Of a stretch of 64,000 bases of DNA, positions 56,289 through 64,000 are shown piece after piece; the first letter of the stretch is position 1; each line of letters begins with the position of its first letter. Source of the stretch: Geoalkalibacter subterraneus. GTDB taxonomy: Bacteria > Desulfobacterota > Desulfuromonadia > Desulfuromonadales > Geoalkalibacteraceae. Location of the stretch: NCBI RefSeq assembly GCF_000827125.1, contig NZ_CP010311.1, forward strand, positions 3,307,001-3,371,000, given 5' to 3'. The notes below the pieces were generated by a model. It saw only the letters and a program-made list of their open reading frames with translations, did not search any database and was not told the DNA's origin. A program made the position numbers and the translations under genes.

Positions 56289-57560
56289 TCATTGCTTCTC
56301 ATCGCCAAGGCGGAAACGGCTCACCAGGCTGAGCAGATCTTCCGAGAGCGCAGAAAGATCCTGGGCGCTGTGGGCCATCTCTTCCATCGAAGCGGATTGC
56401 TCCTGGGTCGCCGCCGAGACCTGCTCCGTCGAGGCGGCGTTGTCTTCAGCCACCTTGGCGATCTCTTCAATGATTTTGACCATGTGTCGCGATCCTTCGG
56501 TCTGGCGCCCAGAAAGCTCCGCGATGCCGTCGGCCTTGGTCTGTGTGTCCACCGCGGTCTCGATGATTTCCGCAAAGGCCTTATCGGTAATGGTAATCGC
56601 CTTCTGGCCGGCATCGATGCGCTCGATGCTCTGCTTCATGGAGGATTGCACCCGTGTGCTCTCTTCACGAATGGTTTCAATCAAGCGGGTGATCTCCTGG
56701 GCGGAAGCCGCGCTGCTGTCGGCCAGCTTGCTGACCTCCTCGGCCACCACCGCGAAGCCGCGCCCGTATTCGCCGGCCCGTGCCGCCTCGATGGTCGCAT
56801 TGAGAGCCAGCAGGTTGGTCTTCTCCGAGATCCCGGTAATCACTTCGGTAATCTGACCGATCTGGTTGACCATGGAGCTGAAATTGAGGATCTGGTCGCC
56901 GCTGCCGGCCACTTCGGCCAGCACCTGCTGCATGTTGTCGAGAGCGCTGCGGCTCATCTCGCCGCCATGCTGGGCGGTCAGAGAGGTGTCATTGGCCGAG
57001 GCCGCCACCTTCTGGGCAGAGGCGGCAACCTGATCGATGGCCAGTGCCATGTCGCGGATGACCTGGGTGGCTTTCTCCACCATCTCGGCCTGGTTCTCCG
57101 CGCCGCGGCTGATCTGCTCCGTGGCGCCGGCCACCTGATGGGCGGTCGCGCTCATCTGCTGGGAGGACGCCGAAAGCCCCTGCGCCGAATCGGACACCAT
57201 CACCGCCGAAGAACGAATGCTGCCGACCAGTCGGCGCAGGCTGTCGCTGAGTTTCGAGAGCGAACCGGCCACATCGGCCGTCTCGTCCGGAAAATTATTG
57301 TGATGCAGTTCGACAGGCTGGCTCAGATCGCCCTGGCTGATGCGTTCCGCTGCACCGGTAAGGGCACCGATATTGGCGGTAAAGGCCTTGGAAAAGATCG
57401 AGCCCAGCACCAGGCCGATCAGCAGTGCCCCCGTCGTGGTTACCAGATCCTGCCACCCTTGCGGAACGCCAAGTCGCGGCACCAGCGCATCGAGGGCGAC
57501 CGTAGAGGCCACCACGATGATGAACCCCATGATAAATTTGTAGGCAATTTCTATCCGCAT
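56289..57560 (-). CDS. Methyl-accepting chemotaxis protein with minimal sensor
   Basis: A 423-residue receptor with two N-terminal membrane helices (about 8-27 and 39-59) joined by a short loop, a HAMP domain (60-112) and a signalling domain with the classic tip [37 protein letters not shown] near 255-290. There is no large periplasmic domain. GGAG lies seven bases before the ATG. As part of the che operon it is likely its dedicated receptor. It differs from the receptor at 41031 in the tip sequence. Confidence 0.93.
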   Translation of the reverse strand: MRIEIAYKFIMGFIIVVASTVALDALVPRLGVPQGWQDLVTTTGALLIGLVLGSIFSKAFTANIGALTGAAERISQGDLSQPVELHHNNFPDETADVAGSLSKLSDSLRRLVGSIRSSAVMVSDSAQGLSASSQQMSATAHQVAGATEQISRGAENQAEMVEKATQVIRDMALAIDQVAASAQKVAASANDTSLTAQHGGEMSRSALDNMQQVLAEVAGSGDQILNFSSMVNQIGQITEVITGISEKTNLLALNATIEAARAGEYGRGFAVVAEEVSKLADSSAASAQEITRLIETIREESTRVQSSMKQSIERIDAGQKAITITDKAFAEIIETAVDTQTKADGIAELSGRQTEGSRHMVKIIEEIAKVAEDNAASTEQVSAATQEQSASMEEMAHSAQDLSALSEDLLSLVSRFRLGDEKQ

Positions 57561-57592
57561 CGCTTCACTCCTTGCTCCTCATTCCTCTCCCC

Positions 57593-58480
57593 TCACCGCT
57601 CTGCGCAGCCACGCTTGAAAAAAATGCGCTCCGCCGGATTGTGCACCGTGAACTGCTCCCGGCTCGAACCGCTGAGAGTTTCCGCCCGTCCAAGCACGAG
57701 AACCCCATTCTCGGGCAGCGCCGCGGCAAACCTTTCCAGCACCCGCGCCTGGTCCGGACGCGAAAAGTAAATCAGCACATTGCGGCACAGGATCAGGTCC
57801 GCCTCGGAATAAGGCTCATCACTGAGCACATTGTGGGTGCAGAATTTCACCTTGCTGCGCAGCCGCTCATTGATTCGCCACCGTCCCTCTTCGAGGCTGA
57901 AATGCCTGTCACGCAACTCATCCGGTACATGGGTCAGGCGAGGGCCGTCGAACAGGCCCTCCCGTGCTTTTTCCAGCACCACCGGGGTGATGTCGCACGC
58001 CAGAATACTGTAACGCATGCGGGGCGGCACCAGTTGCTCCATCAGCAGGGCGACGGAATAGGGTTCCTCACCACCGGCACAGCCGACGCTCCACACCCGC
58101 AGTTCGCGCTGCCCTTCTCGCCGCAGGCGGCGGAACATTTCCGGCACGACCTCCTCGCGAAGCACATCAAACGTACTGGGATTGCGGAAGAACTGGGACA
58201 CATGAATCGTCATCGCCGACATGAGGGCGGTAACTTCCTCTTCGTCCACCGCCAGCAGATCGAGATAGGCGCGCGCCTGCTGAAAGCCGCGCGCACGCAC
58301 GCGCCCCGCGATGCGACGGCGGATGCAGGCATCCTTGTACATCCCGAGATCGAACTGGCGCTTCTGCAACAGAACCTGCCGCACCTCCTCCAGTGTCTGC
58401 TCGTCGACATCAGCCCCGACAAAGAGATGCCGGGCAAGACGATCTTCCCTGGGTGCCGGCTCCGGTAAATCAATCTTCAT
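57593..58480 (-). CDS. cheR: Chemotaxis methyltransferase CheR
   Basis: SAM-dependent enzyme that methylates receptor glutamates; 295 residues. The N-terminal helical domain (30-95) precedes the SAM fold with the motif VWSVGCAGGEEPYS near 127-140 and the LILCRNVLIYFSR segment near 233. ATG 58480 has AAGGTGAG upstream; GTG 58492 is possible. First gene of the che operon. CheB, the opposing methylesterase, is not in this window. Confidence 0.94.
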   Translation of the reverse strand: MKIDLPEPAPREDRLARHLFVGADVDEQTLEEVRQVLLQKRQFDLGMYKDACIRRRIAGRVRARGFQQARAYLDLLAVDEEEVTALMSAMTIHVSQFFRNPSTFDVLREEVVPEMFRRLRREGQRELRVWSVGCAGGEEPYSVALLMEQLVPPRMRYSILACDITPVVLEKAREGLFDGPRLTHVPDELRDRHFSLEEGRWRINERLRSKVKFCTHNVLSDEPYSEADLILCRNVLIYFSRPDQARVLERFAAALPENGVLVLGRAETLSGSSREQFTVHNPAERIFFKRGCAER

Positions 58481-58576
58481 AACAATTCTCACCTTAAAAT
58501 GGGCTTAATTTTTAAAGCAAGAATTGGGCCGATGCGGGAGACAGAACGGGAAAGGGGACAGACAAGGAAGGGAAGA

Positions 58577-58612
58577 GGCTTTGGGCGTGCCTGAAGCCTT
58601 ATGCCCAAAGCC
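58577..58612. other. Ten-pair hairpin between thiL and cheR
   Basis: GGCTTTGGGC pairs perfectly with GCCCAAAGCC across a 16-base loop. On the minus strand it is downstream of thiL but lacks a T run, so it may be an RNA-stability element or a weak terminator. The remaining gap to cheR is AT-rich (58495-58525) and could hold the che promoter. Confidence 0.5.
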
Positions 58613-58628
58613 TTAAGCCAAATGTTTT

Positions 58629-59612
58629 TTACGCAAAATGATCGAAGCCTGAGCGGGTGGGCATGCGGAGGGTCCCCTGTGCGTCCACGATGCGCAATCC
58701 GTCGGTGGAGACCGTGATTTGGCCGATTTCTGTGAGCGGCAGATCGGGGGTGGCGAGGGCACGCACCGCTTCTGCATGCTGGGGGGGAGAGGTAAAGAGC
58801 AGCTCGTAATCTTCGCCGCCGGTCAGGGCGAGATCGTTCACTTCCGGCTGGTGCTGCTGAAATTCAAGAAACGCGGGAGAAAGGGGCAGCAGGTCGCGGC
58901 GCAAGACAGCCCCGCAGCCTGACGCGTCAAGAATATGACCCAGGTCGGAGAAAAGCCCGTCGGAAATATCGATCATGGCCGAAGCGAACCGCTGCGCGGC
59001 CAGGGTACGGCCAAGCTCGACCCGCGCCCGCGGATCGTGGTGGCGGCGGAGGCATTCTTCGGGGGGCTGACGGCCCGCCAGGAGTTCACGCAGGGCCAGG
59101 GCGCTGTCGCCCAGGGTGCCCGAAACCCACACCAGGTCGCCGGGACGCGCCCCGTCCCGGGTGACCTGCAGCCCATCGGGCACCGCTCCCTCCACCGTGA
59201 CGCTGATAAACAGGCCGCGCGGTGAACGGCAGGTGTCGCCACCGGCCAGCACGGCACCGTAATCGCGGCAGGCCGAAAGCACGCCTTCGGTAAAACGGTC
59301 CAGATCCTCAAGAGAGAGGTCGGCGGGGATGCCGAGCGCCAGGAAGAGTGACAAGGGCTGTCCTCCCATGGCCGCCACATCGCTGACATTGACACTGACG
59401 CTTTTCCGTCCCAGGTCATGCATGTCGATCCAGGCAGTGCGGAAATGCACGTCCTCGATCAGCAGGTCGGTGGAAGTCAGCAGCAGCTCTCCCGCCGGGA
59501 CTCGTGCCACCGCGCAGTCGTCGCCGATGCCCCGCACCAGCGCGCCGTTTGGATCACAGCGGCGGCGCAAGCGCTCGATGAACTCAAACTCCCCCAGTCC
59601 GCCAGGACTCAT
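58629..59612 (-). CDS. thiL: Thiamine-monophosphate kinase
   Basis: Makes thiamine diphosphate from the monophosphate using ATP. The 327-residue protein has GIGDDCAV near 29-36, the metal-binding STDLLIEDVHFR segment, NVSDVAAMGG, AGGDTCRS and the late motif LTGGEDYELLFT, all typical of ThiL. Its ATG overlaps the lon stop by four bases (ATGA), so the two are translated together. Confidence 0.95.
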   Translation of the reverse strand: MSPGGLGEFEFIERLRRRCDPNGALVRGIGDDCAVARVPAGELLLTSTDLLIEDVHFRTAWIDMHDLGRKSVSVNVSDVAAMGGQPLSLFLALGIPADLSLEDLDRFTEGVLSACRDYGAVLAGGDTCRSPRGLFISVTVEGAVPDGLQVTRDGARPGDLVWVSGTLGDSALALRELLAGRQPPEECLRRHHDPRARVELGRTLAAQRFASAMIDISDGLFSDLGHILDASGCGAVLRRDLLPLSPAFLEFQQHQPEVNDLALTGGEDYELLFTSPPQHAEAVRALATPDLPLTEIGQITVSTDGLRIVDAQGTLRMPTRSGFDHFA

Positions 59613-61957
59613 ACCTCATCCACCAGGGCGTGTTCAAGAACCTCTTCGATGTTGCGCACCAGGACCAGGCGGACCTTGCGGCGCAGATGAGGGGGCAGCT
59701 CGTCTATATCCTTTTCGTTGCGGGCAGGCACCAACACTTTTTTCACATGGTGGCGTACCGCCGCCAGGACCTTTTCCTTGAGCCCGCCGACGGGAAGCAC
59801 CTTGCCCCGCAGGGTAATCTCGCCCGTCATGGCGACATCTTTATCGACCGGTTTGCGGGTGAGGGCCGAGATCATGGCCGTCACCATGGTGACACCGGCC
59901 GAAGGCCCGTCCTTGGGGATCGCTCCCGCCGGGACATGCACATGCAGGTCGTGGGTCTCGAAGTAATCTGGGGCAATCCCCAGTTCGTCGGCGTGAGCGC
60001 GCGCATAGGAGAGGGCTGCCTGGGCGCTCTCCTTCATCACCTCACCCAGATGTCCGGTCAGGGTCAGGGCACCCTTGCCCTTCATGGTGTTAACCTCGAC
60101 AAGAAGCACCTCGCCGCCGACTTCAGTCCAGGCCAGGCCCGTCACCACCCCAATCTCGTTCTTTTCGCGCTCTTCTTCCGGCAGGAAGCGCGGGGCGCCG
60201 AGAAAGCGCGCCACCGCTGTTTCGCTGACGGTGACAGGTTTTTTGCGCCGCCCTTCGGCGAACTGCCGGGCGATCTTGCGGCAGATGCTGCCGATCTCCC
60301 GCTCGAGGTTACGCAGACCGGCTTCGGCCGTGTACTCGGTAATCAATTTGAGAAGAGCGTTTTTGGAAAAACGCGCCTGGTTCTCTTTCAGGCCGTTGGC
60401 CTCGCGCTGGCGCGGGATCAGATAGCGCTCGGCGATATGCAGCTTCTCCTCGGCGGAATAGCCTGACAGCCGAATGACCTCCATGCGGTCCTTGAGCGCC
60501 GAAGGCACCGGGTCCATGATGTTGGCGGTCGCGATGAACATCACGTTGGACAGGTCGAAGGGCAGATTGATGTAGTGGTCCGAGAAGGCATAGTTCTGCT
60601 CGGGATCGAGCACTTCGAGCAGCGCCGACGAGGGATCACCACGGAAATCGGCGCCGATCTTGTCGATCTCGTCAAGCATGAAGACCGGATTGTTGGTGCC
60701 GCACTGTTTGATCCCCTGAATGATGCGCCCCGGAAGCGCGCCGATGTAGGTACGGCGATGGCCGCGGATTTCCGCCTCGTCGCGCATGCCGCCGAGAGAG
60801 ATGCGCATGAACTTGCGTCCCAGGGCGCGGGCGATGGAGCGCCCAAGACTGGTTTTACCCACGCCGGGCGGACCGACAAAACACAGGATCGGCCCCTTCA
60901 TCTCTTTTTTGAGCTTGCGCACCGCGAGAAATTCGAGGATGCGTTCCTTGACTTTTTCCAGGTTGTAGTGATCTTCATCGAGCACGCCCCCTGCCTTGAC
61001 CAGGTCGAGGTTGTCGCGCGTGCTTTTCTTCCACGGCAGCTCCACCAGCCATTCCAGGTAGGTGCGCTGCATGGAGTATTCGGCCGATTCGACGTGCATG
61101 GATTCCAGGCGGCGCAGTTGCTTTTCGGCCTCTTCACGCGCTTCTTTCGGCAAGCCGGCTTTCTTGAGTTTTTCACTCAGCTCGGCCACGTCCTGGGCGC
61201 GCTGGTCGGTATCCCCGAGTTCCGCCTGGATGGCGCGCAACTGCTCGCGCAGGAAATATTCCCGCTGGCTCTTGCCCATCTCCTCCTTGGCCTGGGTCTG
61301 GATCTCGGCCTGCATGGAGAGCAGCTCCAGTTCACGGGCAAGAATGTCCTTGATCCGCCGCAGGCGCTGCAGCGGATCGAGGATTTCCAGCACCTCCTGC
61401 GCCTCGACCACCTTGATCCCGACGTTGCTGGCGATAACGTCGGCCAGGCTGCCGGCATCCTCCATGTTCTCCACCACCACCATCACTTCGGGCGACACTT
61501 CGCGCCCGAGATTGACCGCCTGGGTCAACTGGTTGCGGACAGTGCGCATCAGGGCCTCGGTTTCCAGTGAAGAATCGACCTCCGGCTCTTCAAGTCTTTC
61601 CACATTGACACGGAACAGGGACTCCTGCTCGGTGAAGCCTGTAATGCGGGCGCGGCTCAGCCCCTGCACCAGAATCTTGACCCGTCCATCGGGCAGTTTG
61701 AGCATGCGCATGATCAGCGCAATCGTGCCGACGCCGTGGATATCGTCGACTTCCGGCTCTTCCTCGGCGAATTCGCGCTGAGCGGCGAGCATGATCAGGC
61801 GATCGCCGGCCAGCGCCTCCTCCACCGCCGCTATGGATTTCTCCCGGCCGACGAACAGCGGCAGAATCATATAGGGAAAGACCACCACGTCGCGCACCGG
61901 CAACAGCGGCAGGGTTTCAGGGATTACGATATCCTGTTGTTCAATCTTGTTTTTCAA
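59609..61957 (-). CDS. lon: ATP-dependent protease Lon
   Basis: A 782-residue cytoplasmic protease that degrades damaged and regulatory proteins. The N-terminal LON domain (15-205) begins [24 protein letters not shown]. The AAA+ module carries [15 protein letters not shown] near 360, and the C-terminal Ser-Lys protease domain has [11 protein letters not shown] and [10 protein letters not shown]. The start is a TTG at 61957, nine bases after GGAGGA; no ATG or GTG fits the conserved start. The GGAGGA lies inside a 12-bp palindrome. Confidence 0.96.
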   Translation of the reverse strand: MKNKIEQQDIVIPETLPLLPVRDVVVFPYMILPLFVGREKSIAAVEEALAGDRLIMLAAQREFAEEEPEVDDIHGVGTIALIMRMLKLPDGRVKILVQGLSRARITGFTEQESLFRVNVERLEEPEVDSSLETEALMRTVRNQLTQAVNLGREVSPEVMVVVENMEDAGSLADVIASNVGIKVVEAQEVLEILDPLQRLRRIKDILARELELLSMQAEIQTQAKEEMGKSQREYFLREQLRAIQAELGDTDQRAQDVAELSEKLKKAGLPKEAREEAEKQLRRLESMHVESAEYSMQRTYLEWLVELPWKKSTRDNLDLVKAGGVLDEDHYNLEKVKERILEFLAVRKLKKEMKGPILCFVGPPGVGKTSLGRSIARALGRKFMRISLGGMRDEAEIRGHRRTYIGALPGRIIQGIKQCGTNNPVFMLDEIDKIGADFRGDPSSALLEVLDPEQNYAFSDHYINLPFDLSNVMFIATANIMDPVPSALKDRMEVIRLSGYSAEEKLHIAERYLIPRQREANGLKENQARFSKNALLKLITEYTAEAGLRNLEREIGSICRKIARQFAEGRRKKPVTVSETAVARFLGAPRFLPEEEREKNEIGVVTGLAWTEVGGEVLLVEVNTMKGKGALTLTGHLGEVMKESAQAALSYARAHADELGIAPDYFETHDLHVHVPAGAIPKDGPSAGVTMVTAMISALTRKPVDKDVAMTGEITLRGKVLPVGGLKEKVLAAVRHHVKKVLVPARNEKDIDELPPHLRRKVRLVLVRNIEEVLEHALVDEV

Positions 61958-61966
61958 AAAAAATTA

Positions 61967-61978
61967 TCCTCCGGAGGA
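61967..61978 (-). promoter_or_regulatory. Palindrome covering the lon ribosome site
   Basis: TCCTCCGGAGGA is a perfect 12-bp palindrome; its right half is the lon Shine-Dalgarno sequence. In RNA it can form a four-pair stem with a CCGG loop and so mask the site. A TTGACA lies upstream at 62044-62039, but no good -10 follows. Confidence 0.4.
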
Positions 61979-62064
61979 CAGGGCCTGAAAAGAGTCCGTC
62001 CATGTTTTTGCCTATAAATGAATCCTGTCCCCCTGTTATGTCAAGAGGGAGTTGGGAACTCACC

Positions 62065-62098
62065 AAAAAAAGGCGGCCTCCCGCGTGGAAAGGCCGCC
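62065..62098 (-). terminator. Intrinsic terminator of pckA
   Basis: On the minus strand, GGCGGCCT and AGGCCGCC form an eight-pair stem (62098-62072) followed by seven T residues. Confidence 0.9.
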
Positions 62099-62138
62099 CC
62101 GTTGCTGTGATGTGATTCGTTCTGAGCGGAAGCCGCAA

Positions 62139-63734
62139 TCAGCGCCGGGGTCCGGCCTGGGTGAAATCGAAGTCGTCGCTGTCCTTGATGTACTTCTTGA
62201 AATTGTCGATGAACATCCCGGCCAACCGGTTGGCGCTGTTATCGAAGTCTTCCTTGTTGGGCCAGGCATTGCGGGGATTGAGCAGCGCGCTGTCGACCCC
62301 CGGCAGAGCCTTGGGGATGTTCAGGCGGAACCAGCGGGTCTGCTCGAACTCGGCTTTTTCGATGCTGCCGTCGAGAATCGCGTTGACGCAGGCGCGGGTC
62401 GCCTTGATGCTCATGCGTTTGCCGACGCCGTAGCCGCCGCCGACCCATCCGGTATTGACCAGGTAGGCGTTGACATTGTGCTTCTCCATCTTTTCGCCCA
62501 GCAGCTTGGCATAGACGGTGGGGGGCAGCGGCAGAAAGGCTTCCCCGAAGCAGGCGGAGAAGGTCGCCTGCGGCTCGGTCACACCGCGTTCGGTACCGGC
62601 CACCTTGGCGGTATAGCCGCTCAGGAAGTAGTACATGGCCTGCTCTTTGGTCAGCTTGCTGACCGGGGGCAGTACGCCGAAGGCATCGCAGGTCAGGAAG
62701 ATGATGTTTTTAGGATGATCCCCCTTGAGGCTCGGCTCGTGGTTTTCGATATGCTCGATGGGATAGGAAACGCGGGTGTTTTCCGTTTTGGAGCTGTCAT
62801 CAAAATCGATCACGCCGTCGTCATTGGACACCACGTTCTCGAGCAGTGCGTTGCGGCGGATGGCGTTGTAGATCTCCGGCTCGCTCTCTTTCGAAAGGTT
62901 GATGCACTTGGCGTAGCAGCCGCCTTCGAAGTTGAAAATCCCGTCATCGTCCCAGCCGTGCTCGTCGTCGCCGATCAGCTTGCGCGAGGCATCGGTGGAG
63001 AGGGTGGTTTTGCCGGTGCCGGACAGGCCGAAGAACAGGCACACATCGCCGTCCTTGCCCACGTTGGCCGAGCAGTGCATGGAGAGGATCCCCTGCAGCG
63101 GCAGCCAGTAGTTCATCATGGTGAAGATGCCTTTTTTCATCTCACCGCCGTACCAGGTGCCGCCGATGATCGCCACATCCTTTTCGATGTTGAAGCTGAC
63201 GAACACCTCGGAATTGAGGCCGTGGCGCTCCCAGTCGGCGTTGACCAGGTTGCTGGCGTTGTAGACGGTGAAGTCGGGCTTGAAATTCTTCAGCTCCTCT
63301 TCACTGGGGCGGATGAACATGTTCTTGACGAAATGAGACTGCCAGGCGAACTCGGTGATGAAACGCACCGCCTTGCGGGTTTTTTCGTTGGCGCCGCAGA
63401 AACCGTCGGTGACATAAAGATTTTTACCGTCGAGGTAGCTGGTCACCTCGCCGTAGAGTTCGTCGAAAACTTCGGGAGCCATGGGCTGGTTGATTTTGCC
63501 CCAGGCGATATGTTCGAAGGAAGGCTTCTGATGGACGAAATACTTGTCCTTGGGGGAGCGGCCGGTGAACTTGCCCGTGTCCACCATCATGGTACCGTTG
63601 GCGGCAACCCGCCCCTCCTCGTTGCGTGTCTCGTGCTCGAACAGCTCATCGTAGCCCAGGTTGTGGTAGATCTCGCCCACGCTGTTCAATCCCAACTCCT
63701 GCGCACTGACCTCTGCCTTGCCTGCGTTGTCCAT
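62139..63734 (-). CDS. pckA: Phosphoenolpyruvate carboxykinase (ATP)
   Basis: Converts oxaloacetate and ATP to phosphoenolpyruvate, the entry to gluconeogenesis. The 531-residue protein shows the kinase-1 loop [13 protein letters not shown] near 242-254, the metal-binding [13 protein letters not shown] near 205-217, [15 protein letters not shown], and the late [25 protein letters not shown] lies before the ATG. A palindrome at 63827-63842 in its upstream region may be an operator. Confidence 0.97.
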   Translation of the reverse strand: MDNAGKAEVSAQELGLNSVGEIYHNLGYDELFEHETRNEEGRVAANGTMMVDTGKFTGRSPKDKYFVHQKPSFEHIAWGKINQPMAPEVFDELYGEVTSYLDGKNLYVTDGFCGANEKTRKAVRFITEFAWQSHFVKNMFIRPSEEELKNFKPDFTVYNASNLVNADWERHGLNSEVFVSFNIEKDVAIIGGTWYGGEMKKGIFTMMNYWLPLQGILSMHCSANVGKDGDVCLFFGLSGTGKTTLSTDASRKLIGDDEHGWDDDGIFNFEGGCYAKCINLSKESEPEIYNAIRRNALLENVVSNDDGVIDFDDSSKTENTRVSYPIEHIENHEPSLKGDHPKNIIFLTCDAFGVLPPVSKLTKEQAMYYFLSGYTAKVAGTERGVTEPQATFSACFGEAFLPLPPTVYAKLLGEKMEKHNVNAYLVNTGWVGGGYGVGKRMSIKATRACVNAILDGSIEKAEFEQTRWFRLNIPKALPGVDSALLNPRNAWPNKEDFDNSANRLAGMFIDNFKKYIKDSDDFDFTQAGPRR

Positions 63735-63826
63735 GATGCTGACGCCTCCTGTCGGATGATCTTTTCAGATTTTTTTTCGCAGCCCCATCCGCGCACCGAT
63801 ACCGTGAATGGTCTTTTGCCACGTCT

Positions 63827-63842
63827 GTCACAGAAATGTGAC
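63827..63842. promoter_or_regulatory. Inverted repeat upstream of pckA
   Basis: GTCACA-GAAA-TGTGAC, a perfect 16-bp inverted repeat 93 bases before the pckA start. The half-sites resemble CRP/FNR-type TGTGA but face the opposite way with a four-base spacing, so the binding protein is unknown. Confidence 0.5.
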
Positions 63843-64000
63843 TCTAACAAATTCAATCAAAATAAAAAAGCCCAAAGTGGTGGTAAAAAGCATCGCCAAA
63901 ACAGGGGCAAGGGCAGATTTTCATAAACGATGAAAAGCATCTCGGGAGGGAAGTTCGTCCGCCTTCAAAGAAGTGAAACATCGGCCGTTCCAAACCTGCA
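63843..64000. other. Right edge of the window
   Basis: No supported gene. A frame from ATG 63930 stays open to the end for 23 codons, but no ribosome site precedes it. The minus strand carries AT-rich sequence that may be part of the pckA promoter region. Confidence 0.3.

Noticed and set aside
62052-63926. A 624-codon open frame on the plus strand across pckA
   Set aside because: It runs antisense to a certain PEP carboxykinase gene, has no recognisable domain, and is explained by GC-rich codon bias in the opposite strand.
63930-64000. Possible start of a gene at the right edge
   Set aside because: Only 23 codons are visible, with no ribosome site and no recognisable sequence.

Overview
The window looks like a chromosomal segment of a Desulfuromonadales-type deltaproteobacterium (Geobacter, Desulfuromonas or Geoalkalibacter relatives). 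This assignment is an inference from gene content. The pointers are a fixed ATP synthase order with both b' and b but no a or c subunits, a futalosine-pathway menaquinone enzyme, a rubrerythrin and a Tat-exported superoxide reductase beside a cytochrome bd oxidase, TRAP transporters, a CheC/CheD chemotaxis operon and ATP-type PEP carboxykinase. No rRNA, tRNA, CRISPR array, phage or intact transposase gene was seen. About 65 genes are packed tightly, many with ATGA or TGATG start/stop overlaps.

Layout. 1-2.8 kb: cytochrome bd oxidase (cydA is cut by the window edge, then cydB and a 30-residue CydX-like protein). 3-5.6 kb: tail-specific protease and a PilZ protein. 5.6-11.8 kb: ATP synthase operon b'-b-delta-alpha-gamma-beta-epsilon. 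11.8-14.7 kb: two GntR/FCD regulators, each beside a clear palindromic operator, flanking DNA polymerase IV. 14.8-18.6 kb: a YfaZ-like outer-membrane protein, a small lipoprotein, and the leftward operon tatB-tatC-ABC ATPase-ABC permease. 18.6-30.4 kb: nadA, then a rightward run mfd, two SurA/PpiC chaperones, pdxA, phosphohexomutase and uvrA. 30.4-35.6 kb: PEGA lipoprotein, a duplicated-domain unknown, rubrerythrin with a possible PerR box, a four-zinc-ribbon protein, cardiolipin synthase, a probable small selenoprotein and superoxide reductase. 35.6-40.4 kb: TRAP transporter genes with a universal stress protein and a second orphan binding protein. 40.6-51.4 kb: small membrane protein, chemoreceptor, tatD, tcdA, TSUP permease, radC, a DsbC-like isomerase, a U32 peptidase, mqnE and yajQ. 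51.4-58.5 kb: lolA and the leftward operon cheR-mcp-cheW-cheY-cheA-cheC-cheD. 58.6-64 kb: lon-thiL and pckA.

Themes. Several genes fit an anaerobe that meets oxygen: cytochrome bd, rubrerythrin and periplasmic superoxide reductase, the last needing the Tat system encoded here. Envelope maintenance is covered by Prc, two PPIase chaperones, LolA, the DsbC-like protein and cardiolipin synthase.

Most notable observations. (1) At 34731-34889 (minus) an unannotated 29-codon membrane ORF continues in frame past a TGA for 22 codons, with a SECIS-like hairpin just after the TGA; it is a candidate small selenoprotein. (2) Two 159-bp MITE-like elements, 157/159 identical and inverted relative to each other, each sit at a CTAG that carries the stop codon of the neighbouring gene; the second lies exactly where two convergent genes would have shared their stops. 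(3) A 183-bp palindromic element supplies the last codons of tatD. (4) A cloverleaf-like repeat with 21-bp perfect outer arms lies between mqnE and yajQ, inside a second, purine-rich inverted repeat family that recurs elsewhere in the window.
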